This document shows positions 1 to 11,880 of a stretch of DNA of 64,000 nt, one piece after another (position 1 is the stretch's first letter; each line of letters opens with the position of its first letter). The notes beneath the pieces are model-generated. The model did not search any database. It saw only the letters and a program-made list of their open reading frames with translations, and was not told the origin of the DNA. The DNA is taken from assembly GCA_000827205.1 (NCBI GenBank), contig KN832558.1:1783839-1847838 (forward strand). Direction: 5' to 3'. The DNA comes from Plicaturopsis crispa FD-325 SS-3. Its lineage: Eukaryota; Basidiomycota; Agaricomycetes; Amylocorticiales; Amylocorticiaceae. A program made the position numbers and the translations under genes.

Positions 1-1788
1 CTACTTCATTCCTAGGTAAAAGCAGACGAAAAGACGCGCGCTCTTTTGGACACTTATGCAGCCCAACGAATGCGGACTGATGTGCGTACGCCATGATGTT
101 CTCTCCTCCCGGCAGTTGTTCATATCTTCACCGCAGGCCGATGAGGCCCAAACAAGTCAATCGAGAGCTAAAGTGAACGTGCTTGTGGCCGACATCATTC
201 AAAAGTCGCAAGATGCTGCATCGAATGGTCTCATCGACAAAGAAAAATACGTCGTCCCGCCTCATTTACATGATCTCCAGGAAGCAGATCTACCAGAAAC
301 GCAACGCGGCCTTGTCATCTCCGAAATCGCTCAATTTCGTGAACGTGCTGCTAAGCGGGAACGGGAAAAACTGCGGGACTCCCGGGAGAGCCTTCCGGCA
401 CCGACGGGTGCGCCGAGTGGGCCGAAGGTGCGAGAGTGGGGGAAGCCACAAGCGGCCGCTGCACCGTCTCCTGGGCCCGCGGCACAGCAAGGTTACGGCA
501 AAGGTGCGCAAGGTTACAGCAAACCCGTGGGCTTTGTGAAGGCCGAGGATGGCAGTGCGGCGATGGGTACGCTTGATGACGCGAGGCAGGCGCCTAGCAA
601 AAGAGTCAAGACAGACGACGAACTCGAAGCGGACAGACAAGAGTCCAGGAGGCGAACGGAAGAGGTCTCATTCAGAGATGTGAGTTTATCCTTTTGAAAG
701 CTTGTTGCGAGTGCTTATATTGTTCTCAGCGCGAACGCCGCTATGAGCCTCGAGAACGAACTCGCATCAACGCTCTTGAACGTGCTATCCAAAGAGAGCG
801 GGCTTTGGAAGAGGCTCAGCAGCGGGATCGCATCGAAATGCGGTCACGTTTAGATATCTGGGATGACGATGAAAGCGACGAGACATTCTACATAGATCGG
901 TAAGTTTAATTTGCAATGCTGTGTTCTGGATGCTCATTGCATCTCTCTTTTCCAACAGAGCCCGGTGGCGACATCAACGTGCACGCCGACTAGCAGCAGA
1001 GGAAGCAGCGGACGCTGAATCGCGACAGTTCGAGGAGAGAGAAACGGAGAACCTCAGGCGTGAATCAGAAGCGTTCCTTGCTCGCCAGATGGATGAGATG
1101 CAGGCGCTTGCTGAAGAGCAGCGAAAAGCCGGACTATTGCTTGACGATGGTGCGCCACTCAAACTTAATGTCTCATTGGCCCCCGCCCCCGCTCCAGGTG
1201 CTGCCAAAGAGAAGGCTGCCACGATCTTTGGACAAGAGGAAGAGGAAGAAGATGGGCTCAAGAAGAGGAAATTTCCCCTTGTAAAGCTGGACTTCAGCGC
1301 TGCGGAGAGCGGCGAAAAGGCGAAGGAGAGGCTGGAGAAAATCAAAGCATCGGTGCCGAACGACAAAGAAACTCTTTTCAAGTCTAAAGTGCGGTGGGAT
1401 GGCATGACAGACGTGAGTCGTGGTCAAATATGCAGCATACGATTCGTTGATGATTATCAACCCCTCCTCAGCTCATGATCGACCGGAAAATGGAGCCTTT
1501 AGTGAAACGATTGATGATGAAGTATCTCGGGGAGCTTGAGGACGATGACTTGGTGATGTTCGTTTTGGAGCATCTCAAGGATCACAAAAGTCCTCAGAAA
1601 CTAGTAGAGGGCTTAGAGCCAGTAAGTTGTTTTTCATGATATTATCTGCCCTTTCGCTTATGTATCACCCGCTGTAGGTTCTTGAAGAGGAGGCGGTCGA
1701 GCTTGCTGTCAGCGTTTGGCGTCAAGTCATATTCGAGAGCATGGCCTATGGTGACGGCCTCCACACGGAACGCATGCTCGTGGATTGA
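1..1788 (+). CDS. RBM25/Snu71-like U1 snRNP-associated splicing factor, 3' part (5' end outside window)
   Basis: The 5' end lies outside the window. The first 15 bases look like the end of an intron, with exons at about 16-81, 137-679, 730-899, 959-1412, 1472-1621 and 1678-1788, stop TGA 1786-1788. The middle is highly charged and rich in Arg and Glu (residues such as RERALEEAQQRDR), as in the RE/RD-rich region of RBM25. The C-terminal exons encode a PWI domain: FKSKVRWDGMTD, then LMIDRKMEPLVKRLMMKYLG, ending in ERMLVD. In RBM25 the PWI domain binds nucleic acid and the protein controls 5' splice-site choice with U1 snRNP in the nucleus. An N-terminal RRM would be expected upstream but cannot be seen here. 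Frames join cleanly through all introns, so the visible part looks intact. The family assignment is strong; whether fungi would call it Snu71 or RBM25 is a naming matter. Confidence 0.85.
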
Positions 1789-3439
1789 GGACGAACAAAG
1801 CCATCCTCACGCCGCGATGAGGCAGGTGCGTTACGACGTATCGGTATGGATGTCTAGAACTACTAAGCTGTATGAGATCTTGGTACGAGGGGTAGCTTCT
1901 AGCAATGTTTGCTTTGCTGGAGTCAGTGCTAGTCGAGAAGTGGAAAGGGTGCCGTGTCGTGAGTTCACCATTCGATCCGTCCCATGAAATGTAAATGATA
2001 TTGCCTTTTCTTACCTACATATACGGCGCACGGCGGCTTTGCAATGCAAGCGTACGGTCCTCGATGAGTCCTCATCCTCTATTCACCTACGTAGAGAACA
2101 CGTTGATCCATCAGTTTCAATTATTTGCCTTTTGACGGGCCAGGTGTCATTCAGCCAACGCTTCGAGACTCACAGTCGAACCTCTTCGATGCCATCGCAT
2201 CTGAATCCACTCATTCGACTTCCTTCATGTCTTCATTGCCGTCGAAAGGTGCACTTGGTGAGAGTCTATAGACACTTTTTCAGGGCGTCACTCGGTCTAC
2301 TTTGCTTGAGTTCTAACGGTTGGACCAGTACCTCGCAGGTGATTGTAACTATCGATTTTCAATTCATCACCATCCAGCCTCCCCTCAACGTTGCGGTCTC
2401 TACGACATACTTAGGGTGCATGCGCCTGGCACTTTAAGTACCTGCCTGCAAGGTCTGTGAGTTGTCACGAGTCTTGTTGTTTTGTGATTTCACCGGCCGG
2501 TCTTGGGCTACCTTGCGCCGGTCGTCGCAATTTTCCCATCCTATTCATTAGGAACGCGATCTGACCACCGTGCGCGCCCATCGCAAGTGGTCGCCTCCCC
2601 CTGACCCCAGGCGCAGCATTGTGGCAACGACACTTCGGGAGAGTTTCGGTGCCGATGCCACCTGACCGAGCAATACATAGATACGTTACATCGATCCTGC
2701 CTCTTAGTCAATGTCTCTGCCTCCTTCCTGGCTCCTACTAACCATCACAGTGAGGATCGTGACACGAAAAGACATGCAAACCGTGGCAAAATACGACTAT
2801 CTACGACTGGTAACGACAATGTCGATTCACGTATACTGATGATCCAGTTGGCATTCGTATATAGGTAGAACCGGACCGCTGGACTAAGACTCAAGTTCCT
2901 GGACCTCGACAACGACGACCAAGCGTGGGCACCCGACTCTTCCTGAGTCCTGACACAAACACATGTTTCGTTGTCGCCACGACGCGATGTCGAGGATGCG
3001 CTATCCAAACAGTCACATGTTGCGGGGCCCCACGTTCGGACTTCTTGTTCCTTGTTGCAACTACCAGATTTGTATTTGTGCTTCTGCTGCTTTCTCTTCG
3101 CCTCAGCCGACCACGGACCGTCCTGCACTCGCGTCTCACGATTCCCAAGCTTTTATGGATAGCCCGTCTCGGTGTCTCAAGGCTTACATTCGACTTACAT
3201 TTGATTAAATGTGCTTTGCCGCCGAGTGTCCCAGCTGAACAGTATTCGAATTTCTGCCTCGATTGCTACCTCCGCATTCTGAAGTCTTGTCGTCGAGCGG
3301 TGGTACTGGGGCTCGCGTGACTATACACCGGTGATCCAGCAGGGCCTTGCTCTGCTTCCTAGTCTGTTCCTCAATCAATGCCTCCGTCACGTTTACGCGT
3401 CCATTGCGCGTATGTATTGCCGGCCGAGAAGGCAGAATG
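1789..3439. other. Intergenic, no recognised gene
   Basis: This 1.65-kb stretch lies between the RBM25-like stop and the esterase promoter. Short open stretches on the + strand at about 2135-2270 and 2320-2460 read like exons, but I could not join them into a gene, and both are closed by stops. They may be relics or chance. Nothing else was recognised. Confidence 0.5.
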
Positions 3440-3446
3440 TATAAGA
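3440..3446 (+). promoter_or_regulatory. Probable TATA box of the carboxylesterase gene
   Basis: The sequence TATAAGA lies about 70 bases before the chosen ATG at 3514, the usual spacing for a fungal TATA element. There is no other evidence. Confidence 0.45.
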
Positions 3447-3513
3447 CGGAACCGAGTCAACTTTTCGTCGATACGTACGGTCCCTGTAATCCCTGCGGTT
3501 GCTACTCCCAGCC

Positions 3514-5794
3514 ATGTTCAAGGTCGTGCGGGATGCTCTGCTACTTAGTGCATTGTTGCAGTCTGGTATAGTTGCTGCAACGCCTCTTGCCAGAGCCTCC
3601 GCCCCGACTATTACACTGGACGACGGGACTTTCACAGGGACCACCGACGGAAATACCGACAAGTTTCTCGGAATACCCTTCGCAGAGGCGCCGTGAGCCC
3701 ATCTCTGCTACAAACATGTTGGGATTTGAAGCTAACACTTCAGCAGGGTTGGTGATCTTCGGTTCAACCTACCAAAGGCCGTCGGACCATACAGCGGAAA
3801 TCTTTCTGCAACTACGTACGGTCTCTCCTGCCCACAGCAAAGCATTAAGCTGCCTCTTCCCGACGGCTTAGCTGCCAATGCCACGGATTTCATCGTAAAC
3901 TCAATATTCCAGGATATCTTCCCGTATGGCGAGGACTGCTTACAACTCAATGTTGTCAAGCCTGCTAACGCGACGGCGGACTCCAAGCTACCAGTTGTAG
4001 TTGTGCGTTTCGCTCCACAATAACATCACACTCTCATTTCTAACACCCAGTCTTTTGAAGTGGATCTTCGGGGGCGGGTTTGAATTGGGGTCGCCTACAA
4101 TGTACGTTCGTGCATCACCCAAGAAGAACTCAGCCGTTGAACTCTTGCCGCAATAGGTACGACGGCGGGGTCATTGTAAAACGATCTATTGCCCTCAATG
4201 AGCCGGTAATATACGTTAGTATGAATTACCGGTATGTAAAATCTGCCTCTATGAATATGCATTGAACTCATAAAACTATGATCTAGCGTAACGGGTCCGT
4301 CACTATTTCTCCGCATTCCCATAAATGCTCTGACCGAATGAGTTCGGTTATCTAGCGTTTGGGTTCTTGGCTAGTCAAGAGGTCAAAGACGCCGGTGTCG
4401 GGAATCTGGGGCTCCAAGATCGTGAGCACACTCCGCCCACTTTTTTGACTGAGCTTCCTGCTGACCTGGCACAGAACGTCTTGCTTTGCGATGGGTCCAG
4501 AAATACATCGGTGCTTTTGGAGGTGACCCTGCCAAAGTCACAATGTTCGTTTGCTTATCCTCGACTATGTCTATGAAGGAATCTGCTAACACGTATATAG
4601 CTGGGGCGAAAGCGCGGGAGCCATCTCTGTTGCTCTACAAATGCTTACCAACGGCGGAGACACCGAAGGTCTTTTCCGCGCAGGTTTCATGGAGTCGGGA
4701 GCTCCCATCCCTGTCGGTGATATAACTCACGGTCAAAAATACTACGATGCCATCGTGGATCAAACCGGCTGCTCCGGGGCATCAGATACTCTCAACTGTC
4801 TGCGCGACGTGCCATACCAGGATTTGTTGGACGCAATCAACAATTCTCCAGGCATTTTCTCGTACCAGGTACGCAGTATCTCAATAGTATCTTCTGCGAG
4901 ACGAATCCAATTTTCTTTGAGCAGTCCCTGATCTTGGCATGGCTCCCCCGGGCGGATGGCATCTTTCTCAAAGAAGATCCCCAAGTTCTCGTTGCCAGCG
5001 GAAGTGTCGCAAATATACCCATTGTCAGCGGTACGCACTCAAGGTCGTGAGCATGAAGCGAATATTTCTGATTAGTACAATAATTCAGGAAATTGTGACG
5101 ATGAGGGAACTCTGTTTTCTCTGTCGAGTCTCAATGTCACGTACGTCCACAATGCCCTCGTATCCTTTGCTCTTGTATAAGCGATCTATCCAGGACCTCC
5201 GATGAGCTGAAGACATACCTTCACACCGAAATTCTTACCGCCGTTAACGAGAGCACGATTGACCGCGGGCTTGAACTGTATCCCGACGACATCACACAAG
5301 GATCCCCTTTCGATACTGGGGTCTTCAACGCTATCACACCAGAGTTCAAGCGCATTGCTGCGTTCTTCGGCGACGCCGTTTTCCAGGGCCCGCGGCGATA
5401 CTTCCTCCAGAAGATATCGGGGAAGCAGAAGATATGGTCTTACGGTACTGCCTGCCTTTCTTCCCATTTCAGACCCGGTCATCGCTTACTAGCCGTCTCC
5501 TCGTCAGTAAATAAACGCGTCAAGGACCTTCCCGTACTCGGGTCTGCACATGCCACCGATATACTCAACGTTTACGCCGACGGTGATATGACGGACTATC
5601 TGATCAATTTTGTCAACAACCTCGACCCCAACGGCGCCGGCGGTCATCTGGAGTGGCCCGAGTACACGACAGCATCTCCTCAATTAATGACGTTCCAGGA
5701 TGGGCTAAATCCTGCGCTCTCGATTAGCTCGGACGACTACAGAGTGGAAGCGATGGCGTTCTTGACCCAGGTGACGCTGGACACACCCATATAA
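3514..5794 (+). CDS. Secreted type-B carboxylesterase/lipase
   Basis: Hydrolase of the fungal type-B carboxylesterase/lipase family (alpha/beta fold), which cleaves ester bonds of lipids or small esters outside the cell. The first ~22 residues from ATG 3514 form a signal peptide (hydrophobic LLLSALLQSGIVAATP). Then come FLGIPFAEAP and the oxyanion-hole motif WIFGGGFELGS. The nucleophile motif GESAG has its Ser codon at 4611-4613. The likely catalytic His is in GSAHATDI (codon 5549-5551). All exon joins keep frame and the stop is TAA at 5792-5794. One exon is only 8 nt (4287-4294): it sits between introns 4232-4286 and 4295-4355 and is needed to read NYRVTAFGFL, a conserved block. The gene looks intact. 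The exact substrate cannot be told from sequence. Confidence 0.9.
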
Positions 5795-7184
5795 TGGCGG
5801 GAGTAGTTACGCGGACAAATTTCGGGGCACTCTCTTTTCCCTTGCCTGTCTTTCAGTTTAAATTTTGTACCATCAGTGTCATTCCATTACAGCCTTCTAA
5901 GTATATATCATGTATGGCTCCTTTACTGATACGTTGAGTGTCTGTGATCAAATAACGAGGGCAGAGGCGTAGTCTGTAAAACATGGATCGTATACGCCAC
6001 ACGTACCCTCGCGCCCATGGTTGGCCCGTTCGCGTGAATTTTCCAGCCTCCAGTGCGACCGTAAACCTTCCTCAGCGGTATAATAGGTAGGTAGGGCGGA
6101 AACGTATTGAGGCCAAAGGAGTCCTTGTTTGACCGATCGCGAAAAGCACACTTGATCGGGTCCATGAAGTTTCCGAGTCCATGACCAGCATGTCCATGGC
6201 TCGCATTCTGCGGTGACATTCTGGGTCGCGCCCATTTCAACCTGTCAATGGACACGCTGAATCGGTCTAAGTGACGCTAAGCAAAACAGGGTCGATCAGA
6301 AATGGTGATACCTCGCCACGGCACCCATTGACACTGGCAGGGTACAAGTTGCACAGCAGTGATTCAGCTTGTCATGGGAGGAGATATATTCCGGCACGGT
6401 GTGGGCGGCCTTGGCCGGCTGCAGACGACAACTGGTCAAATTTGACGCGTGCTGATTTTCACTGGGGGTCAAAGATCTTGCCCACAACTTGCATACGACT
6501 CGCCTACAACAGTTTTGCACCTCGGTTCACGGACTACATACTTGGCTTGACTCTTGCGCCGTCCACAGCACAGGCTTTTGAGGGCTCTGTCTACCTTGAA
6601 AGTGTCTCACAGACTCGAGCGCGTGTTCCGATTTTGCTGGCATCATGCTGGCATCGTAGCTAGCACTCCCGCCACCATCCTGACCTCTTCGAGACGCTGC
6701 GATCATGAATTGAACCCACGCCGCTAGGTTGAACGGCTGGACAGCTGGAGAACTTGCCGTTTTGCCAATGAAATGGAGACGAAGTGCCAAATCTGAAGGA
6801 AACCGAAGAAAAGGGTACCGCCCCGGTCGCAGGCCCTTGTCCTTTCAACGCCACCATGCCGTCAAATCTTTGCTACACCTGTGCATTCTAGTCTCGCTGT
6901 CCCTGGCTACCCTCCTGCCGCTGTCAGTGGCAGTCATACTGACTCTCGTCTCTTTCTTTTCGCCGACAGCGTATTTCCTCCGCTGTCTACCAAGTACGCG
7001 ATCCTCAGGTTCAACGTCGCACATCAGGTAGCTGTCTGTCCAACTTTTGTTTGCGAAGTGTCGGTCTTCACTAAATTCAGGTCTATCCACGATAGTTTTG
7101 GAAATGCTTCATCCCCAGGGACAGGCTACCGCCTTGCTCGTGGCCCCCTGGTAGGCCCTGCGCTACCCTCTGATACATGACGGC
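5795..7184. other. Intergenic, no recognised gene
   Basis: 1.4 kb between the esterase stop and the oxidase promoter. Two overlapping minus-strand open frames of 95-110 codons at 5923-6255 resemble no family I know and lack a convincing gene context. I see nothing else here. Confidence 0.5.
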
Positions 7185-7190
7185 TATAAA
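7185..7190 (+). promoter_or_regulatory. Probable TATA box of the L-amino-acid oxidase gene
   Basis: TATAAA 71-76 bases before the ATG at 7261, within a short 5' leader. Confidence 0.5.
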
Positions 7191-7260
7191 GCCAAGGGAC
7201 ATCCTCTTCGACCCTTAAGATTTTTGACCCACTCAAATCTACCATCTCCCTGCGTTCACT

Positions 7261-9882
7261 ATGTCTAGCATCCCCGCTCAAGACGAAGACCCTCTCGCTC
7301 TCTACGCCCGTCGCATCATACAGAGTGGTCCTCTGGAGCCTGTCAATGCGATTCCTCAGCCCACTCTCCCAGAGCCGTCCGCCAACACTTCGGTCTCCGA
7401 CCAAGTCGAGACCGACCCTCCCGTAGGAATCATTGGAGCGGGTAAGAAAATATCATTCGACTAGAGTTCTGTCGTACTGACGGGTCTCTTGTGGTCCCGT
7501 TTCCTAGGTTGTGCCGGGCTGTACGCCGGTCTCATCTTCGATTCTCTCGGAATCAAGTACGAGATCCTCGAGGCCTCCAATAGGGTTGGCGGTCGCGTTC
7601 AAACCTACCATTTCCCTCAAAAACCGGGTCACCCCAAAGGAACCCACGATTACTATGTACGATATACTATCTTCGTTCTTCCTCATCTCTGCTGACTTAC
7701 TTTCACAATATCTAGGATCTCGGACCTATGAGGTATGCACATCTACTCGTCTTCTGACACGTGAATATCATTTTCACGCTATTGATACATCAGGTTCCCG
7801 GAAACTCGCATTATGAAGGTATCGTGAAACTTACGTCGCAGCAGAAGTCTCCTTTCTCATGCGCATTATCCATCCAGAGATTGTTCAAGCTTTTCAAGTA
7901 CAAGAAACTCAACGAAAACGGCCTTTCAGTCGAGAAGAAGCTTATTCGTTACTGGTTTGACACCAGGGACAACAACGGCATCCAATATTACAACGGCATC
8001 CGCAAGCGCCTCAACGTCCCCGCGGACACCGTCGACCCTTTCGATGTCGAGCCGCTTGGCGTGGGCGAGGTCTACGTGAAAATTGGCTACAAAGCGTTAT
8101 TTGAAGATGTCATCGACAGGTTCGCCCAGGGACTCAAGAACGACGTATCAACTGGCAGCGATGCCGGTTGGAAGCTGATGCTCCAGTATGATTCGTACTC
8201 GACGCGATCCTACATGTGCCATGCGTACGTGCCTAGCCCCAAGCTCGTTGCCGCGGGCCTTCCTGAGGGAAAGCATCTTCCCACTGATGTCGTCAACTGG
8301 ATGGAGACCTTCACTATGACTTCGGGCTGGTAAGCTCATGCCTACTCTCCCGTGGAGTTCAGCTTATTCTTCACAGGTATGACCGTGCGCTGACCACCAC
8401 CGTGCTCGAGGAACTCTCCTTCGGTTACCCACAGGATCCTAAGAACCCAGTCAAGTTCTGGTGCCTAGAGTGAGCACGTTGGCATATCACTCACTCTTTG
8501 AGCATTGCTAACGAGCGCTAACAGGGGAGGCTCAGAGGGGCTCACCAATTCTATGGCCGAATATCTTGAGCGAGAGCATCCAGGCTCCATTTTGAGACAG
8601 CACCGTGTCACCGCCGTTTCTATCAAAAATCCGGAGATAGCAGGAAAATCACCGCTGCAAGTCGCACACACCACGGTGACCGGCGAGGAGAAAGTGAAGT
8701 CGTACTCCCATGTCATCGCGACCTGCCCCACCACAGTTCTTCGCCACGCTATCGATCTGACTCGCGCTGGCCTTAGCACGGCTCAGACCAACGCTCTTCG
8801 GTACGTGTCTATCCACAGAGCAATAGGAACTTACTGATATTCGTGTACTTTCCTCCAGTGCCTGCAATTACACCCCGGCCACCAAGGTCGGGATGAAGTT
8901 TAAGTCTGCCTGGTGGACAGCCGGCAAAGATGCCCATGGCAATCCTATCGTCGACCGCGAGGGCAACAAGATCAACATAGTCGGGGGCCGTTCTTTCACG
9001 GACAGGCCCATTCGTGTGGTCGTGTATCCGTCCTACGGACTCGACCAAGACGGCCCCGCCGTTCTCATCTGCAGCTTCGTCTGGACGGAGGACGCGGCGC
9101 GCATTGGCGCGCTCATCGGCTCGCCGGACCCTGCCGTCGAGAAGCAGCTCAAGGAGATGGTCTTGCGGGACCTGTCCGACCTTCACAACATCGAGCTAGA
9201 GGTCCTCCAGGACCAGTACCTCGACATCTTCAGTGTTGACTGGGCTGACAACCCTGACACGATGGGTGTGTCTAGGGCGTCTCCGCGGACCTTCTTGCAT
9301 TACTAACTATTGAATGACCCGACAGGTTCCTTTGCCCTGTTCGGCCCAGGAAAATTCGACCAGATGTACCGGAGCCTGACTCTCCCCGCCGGAAATGGCC
9401 GTCTCCACTTTGCTGGAGGTGCGTTATCTTCCGTGTCTCCCCCACCTCCGGTCTTCCTTTCCATCCTCCTCATTTCATCGCGCATATATCTCGTATCTGA
9501 CTAATATACTATCTCTCCACAGAGGCCGTCAGTATCAGACACGGGTGAGTCGTTTCTGGACTGCCATCTAATATGATCTAAACATTGTTGCGACAGCTGG
9601 ATCGTCGGTGCCCTTGACAGTACTTGGCGGGCGATCAACGAGTACTTGCTCGTTGCGCACCCGGAGAAGATCCAGCTTTTCGTCGATACCTGGGGTCGCA
9701 ACATGGAGTGGCTCAAGAAGCCCAAGAAGGGGGCGGTCGACATCAAGAACAGTCTCCTCCTCGCCCATATAAACACTTTCACGCCCGAGGCGTTCGAGGT
9801 CAATGACGTGGTAGCTGCCAATGATGAAGGCGAAGGCGACTCCGAGGGCGAAGACGAAGCCATGACTGTGGATGTCAAGTAG
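7261..9882 (+). CDS. Flavin-dependent L-amino-acid oxidase (monoamine oxidase fold)
   Basis: Predicted FAD enzyme oxidising L-amino acids to keto acids with release of ammonia and hydrogen peroxide, as in mycorrhizal and saprotrophic agarics where such enzymes mobilise nitrogen. From ATG 7261 there is a ~55-residue leader. The dinucleotide-binding motif follows: VGIIGAG then CAGLYAGLIFDSLG across an intron, then EASNRVGGRVQTY. A central segment carries RKRLNVPADTVDPF. The C-terminal FAD motif is GRLHFAGEAVSIRHGWIVGA (split by introns near 9420-9600), typical of amine oxidases. The C-terminus is acidic (EGEGDSEGEDE). No signal peptide is evident, so an intracellular enzyme is likely. All introns keep frame; stop TAG at 9880-9882. 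Substrate range is inferred from family resemblance only. Confidence 0.88.
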
Positions 9883-10367
9883 CCGTCTCCGAACTTTTCT
9901 CAGTCTCACATGTACAACCATCTAAGCTTGCGGGTCGCCAGTTTTTCTTGCAACGACGTCTCTCTTGTGTACCGCGAATGTTTTTCGTTTGCTTCCCAGT
10001 GCAAGTTCAATGCCCCCGGCGTCCAATGGACCAAGTTCTCGGTAAACGCACGCGTTTTTCATTACAGTCGAGTCCGGACTCCGAGGCACAGCGGCACCAA
10101 AATTGAACGCTCGACTGCCGGACACGATCGCAGGTCTAACGATCTGAATACTCATTAGATTGAAGCTCAATATTCTGTTCAGTAGCGAAGTCGACTCTGC
10201 TAGCATGCGTCAATCTCTCTACTCATCTCGACGCAGTGCAAGAAGTTTGGATTTCACAGCCCTTCGTCGGGCGTGCTGTGCGTCCGTGTTTCGTTTTGAC
10301 ATCGGGGTCAAAACGGAGGCGCCGACTAGTCAAGTTTTGGCCTGAGGCTGGAGCACTTTTGGCTGCC
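9883..10367. other. Intergenic; 3' UTR and upstream region
   Basis: 485 bases between the oxidase stop and the TATA element of the peroxidase gene. No reading frame of note. Confidence 0.5.
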
Positions 10368-10374
10368 TATAAAA
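10368..10374 (+). promoter_or_regulatory. Probable TATA box of the chloroperoxidase-family gene
   Basis: TATAAAA about 95 bases before the ATG at 10468. Confidence 0.5.
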
Positions 10375-10467
10375 CCGTCAGCAAATCTGTACGCTTCCCT
10401 TTTCTTTGGTCCTGGATCCCACTTGTACTCATTGTCCCGCCTTCCAGTGCTTCAATCTTTCAGCGAA

Positions 10468-11716
10468 ATGTCTCTCTTCGCCTTTCTCAGTAACGTCTTC
10501 ACTCTTCGGACTGAGATGACTGGGATCTGTCCGGTAACGGGCCAATCCGGTATCGCGCACTCGCCCAACGGCAAACATTTCAACGGTGGGGGCCAGACCA
10601 AACACAGCAGCGGCGAAGATTGCCGCGATCGCGATGTCGAGGGCACCGATTCACATGAGTGGATTAAACCAGAGGAGACAGACAGCCGTTCCCCTTGCCC
10701 AGCTCTCAACACCCTCGCAAATCATGGATATCTGTTAGTACCGCACCACACACTCTGTTCTACCCGCTAACACTGGTCTTTCACCCAGCCCCCGCAACGG
10801 GACCGACATATCCATCCGTTTGCTCGTCGACGCACTCGTCGCTGCATATGCGCTCACTCTGCCCCTCGCCATCCTCCTTGCCGCTGGTGGCTTTCTCCTC
10901 CTCCTGGTCCGCGAGCACCCTTTCTCATGGCCATTCATGAAGATCTCGCTTCAGGATCTCGCGAAGCACAACGCGATCGAGCACGACGCGAGCCTCGCCC
11001 ATGATGACGCAGATGGCGCAAAGTTTGCGCCTAGCCCCGTCAACCACACGTTGCTCGCCGCGCTGATCGAGGATGTGCCCGGCTACAACACACGCATCAG
11101 CGAATCGGAGCTGCTGATCATGTCCGCGCAGGACATCGCCTCCGCACGCGTGCACCGCGAGGCCGCGTACGACCAGCCGCTCGACCCCATGCATGCGGAG
11201 ATCGCGCGCGGGGAGATGGCCATCGTCCTCGGGATGTTCTCCCAAACGGGCCTTCAGCAGAAGGTCGGCATACCTGTCGAATGGCTGCGCGAATGGATAG
11301 CCGAGAACCGCTTGCCCGCGGAGTGGCTTGCGCAGGAGAAGAAGGAGAAGACAGGCTTGATCGCTACCGTGATGCGGTCTAGGGCGATCAGGAATGAGAT
11401 GAATCGCCTGCATGCAGGCGGGACAGACGGTCTGGGGAGGCGCTTCGTCGACACCTTGACACAGAAGGAGTCTGGACTGAGGGCTATCGACCTGCATTCA
11501 CGCCAAACGTCGGGAAGCTCGTCGATCCTTTCAGTGGGACCGGACAGCCTCTTCGAACACGGGTCAAGCGGCGGCATTTCCAGCTCCGTGTCATCTATCC
11601 GATCGTCGTCGTCGGCTGGATCTTTCATGTCGCGCGCTGCGTACGAGGACCACAAGAATGGCGTGAAAAAGCTGGACGGCCTGCCGTATTTGAGTGTGGA
11701 GATGGCGAGAAGATGA
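10468..11716 (+). CDS. Heme-thiolate peroxidase (chloroperoxidase/UPO family), membrane-segment type
   Basis: Chloroperoxidase-like heme-thiolate protein. The proximal Cys motif PCPALNTLANHGYLPRNG is split by one intron (10734-10788). The acid-base motif EHDASL follows about 85 residues later. These are the two signatures of chloroperoxidases and unspecific peroxygenases, which use hydrogen peroxide to oxidise or halogenate organic compounds. Between them lies a strongly hydrophobic stretch (TLPLAILLAAGGFLLLLV), and there is no N-terminal signal peptide, so the protein is probably intracellular or membrane-bound rather than secreted like classical UPOs. The C-terminal ~70 residues are Ser-rich and low in complexity. 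The gene has two exons and is intact, with TGA at 11714-11716. Minus-strand open frames over this region are shadows of its high-GC coding. Confidence 0.85.
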
Positions 11717-11880
11717 AGGCAGTACGCAAGAGACGAAGACAACGACTTCAGCACGGTTTATGACGAAATGCACCTTGTACGACCAGGATAGACTTTCCTT
11801 CGGGTATGTTATGTGAGTAATTGTGTTACTTGTATGAGTATAATTATTGGGTGTAACGAAGGATGCATACGATTGATACC

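Noticed and set aside
5923-6255. Minus-strand open frames of 95-110 codons between the esterase and oxidase genes
   Set aside because: Two overlapping frames in different phases, no known family, no splice support and no promoter context.
10925-11754. Long minus-strand open frames (up to 190 codons) across the peroxidase gene
   Set aside because: They are antisense shadows of a GC-rich exon whose plus strand has clear heme-peroxidase motifs.
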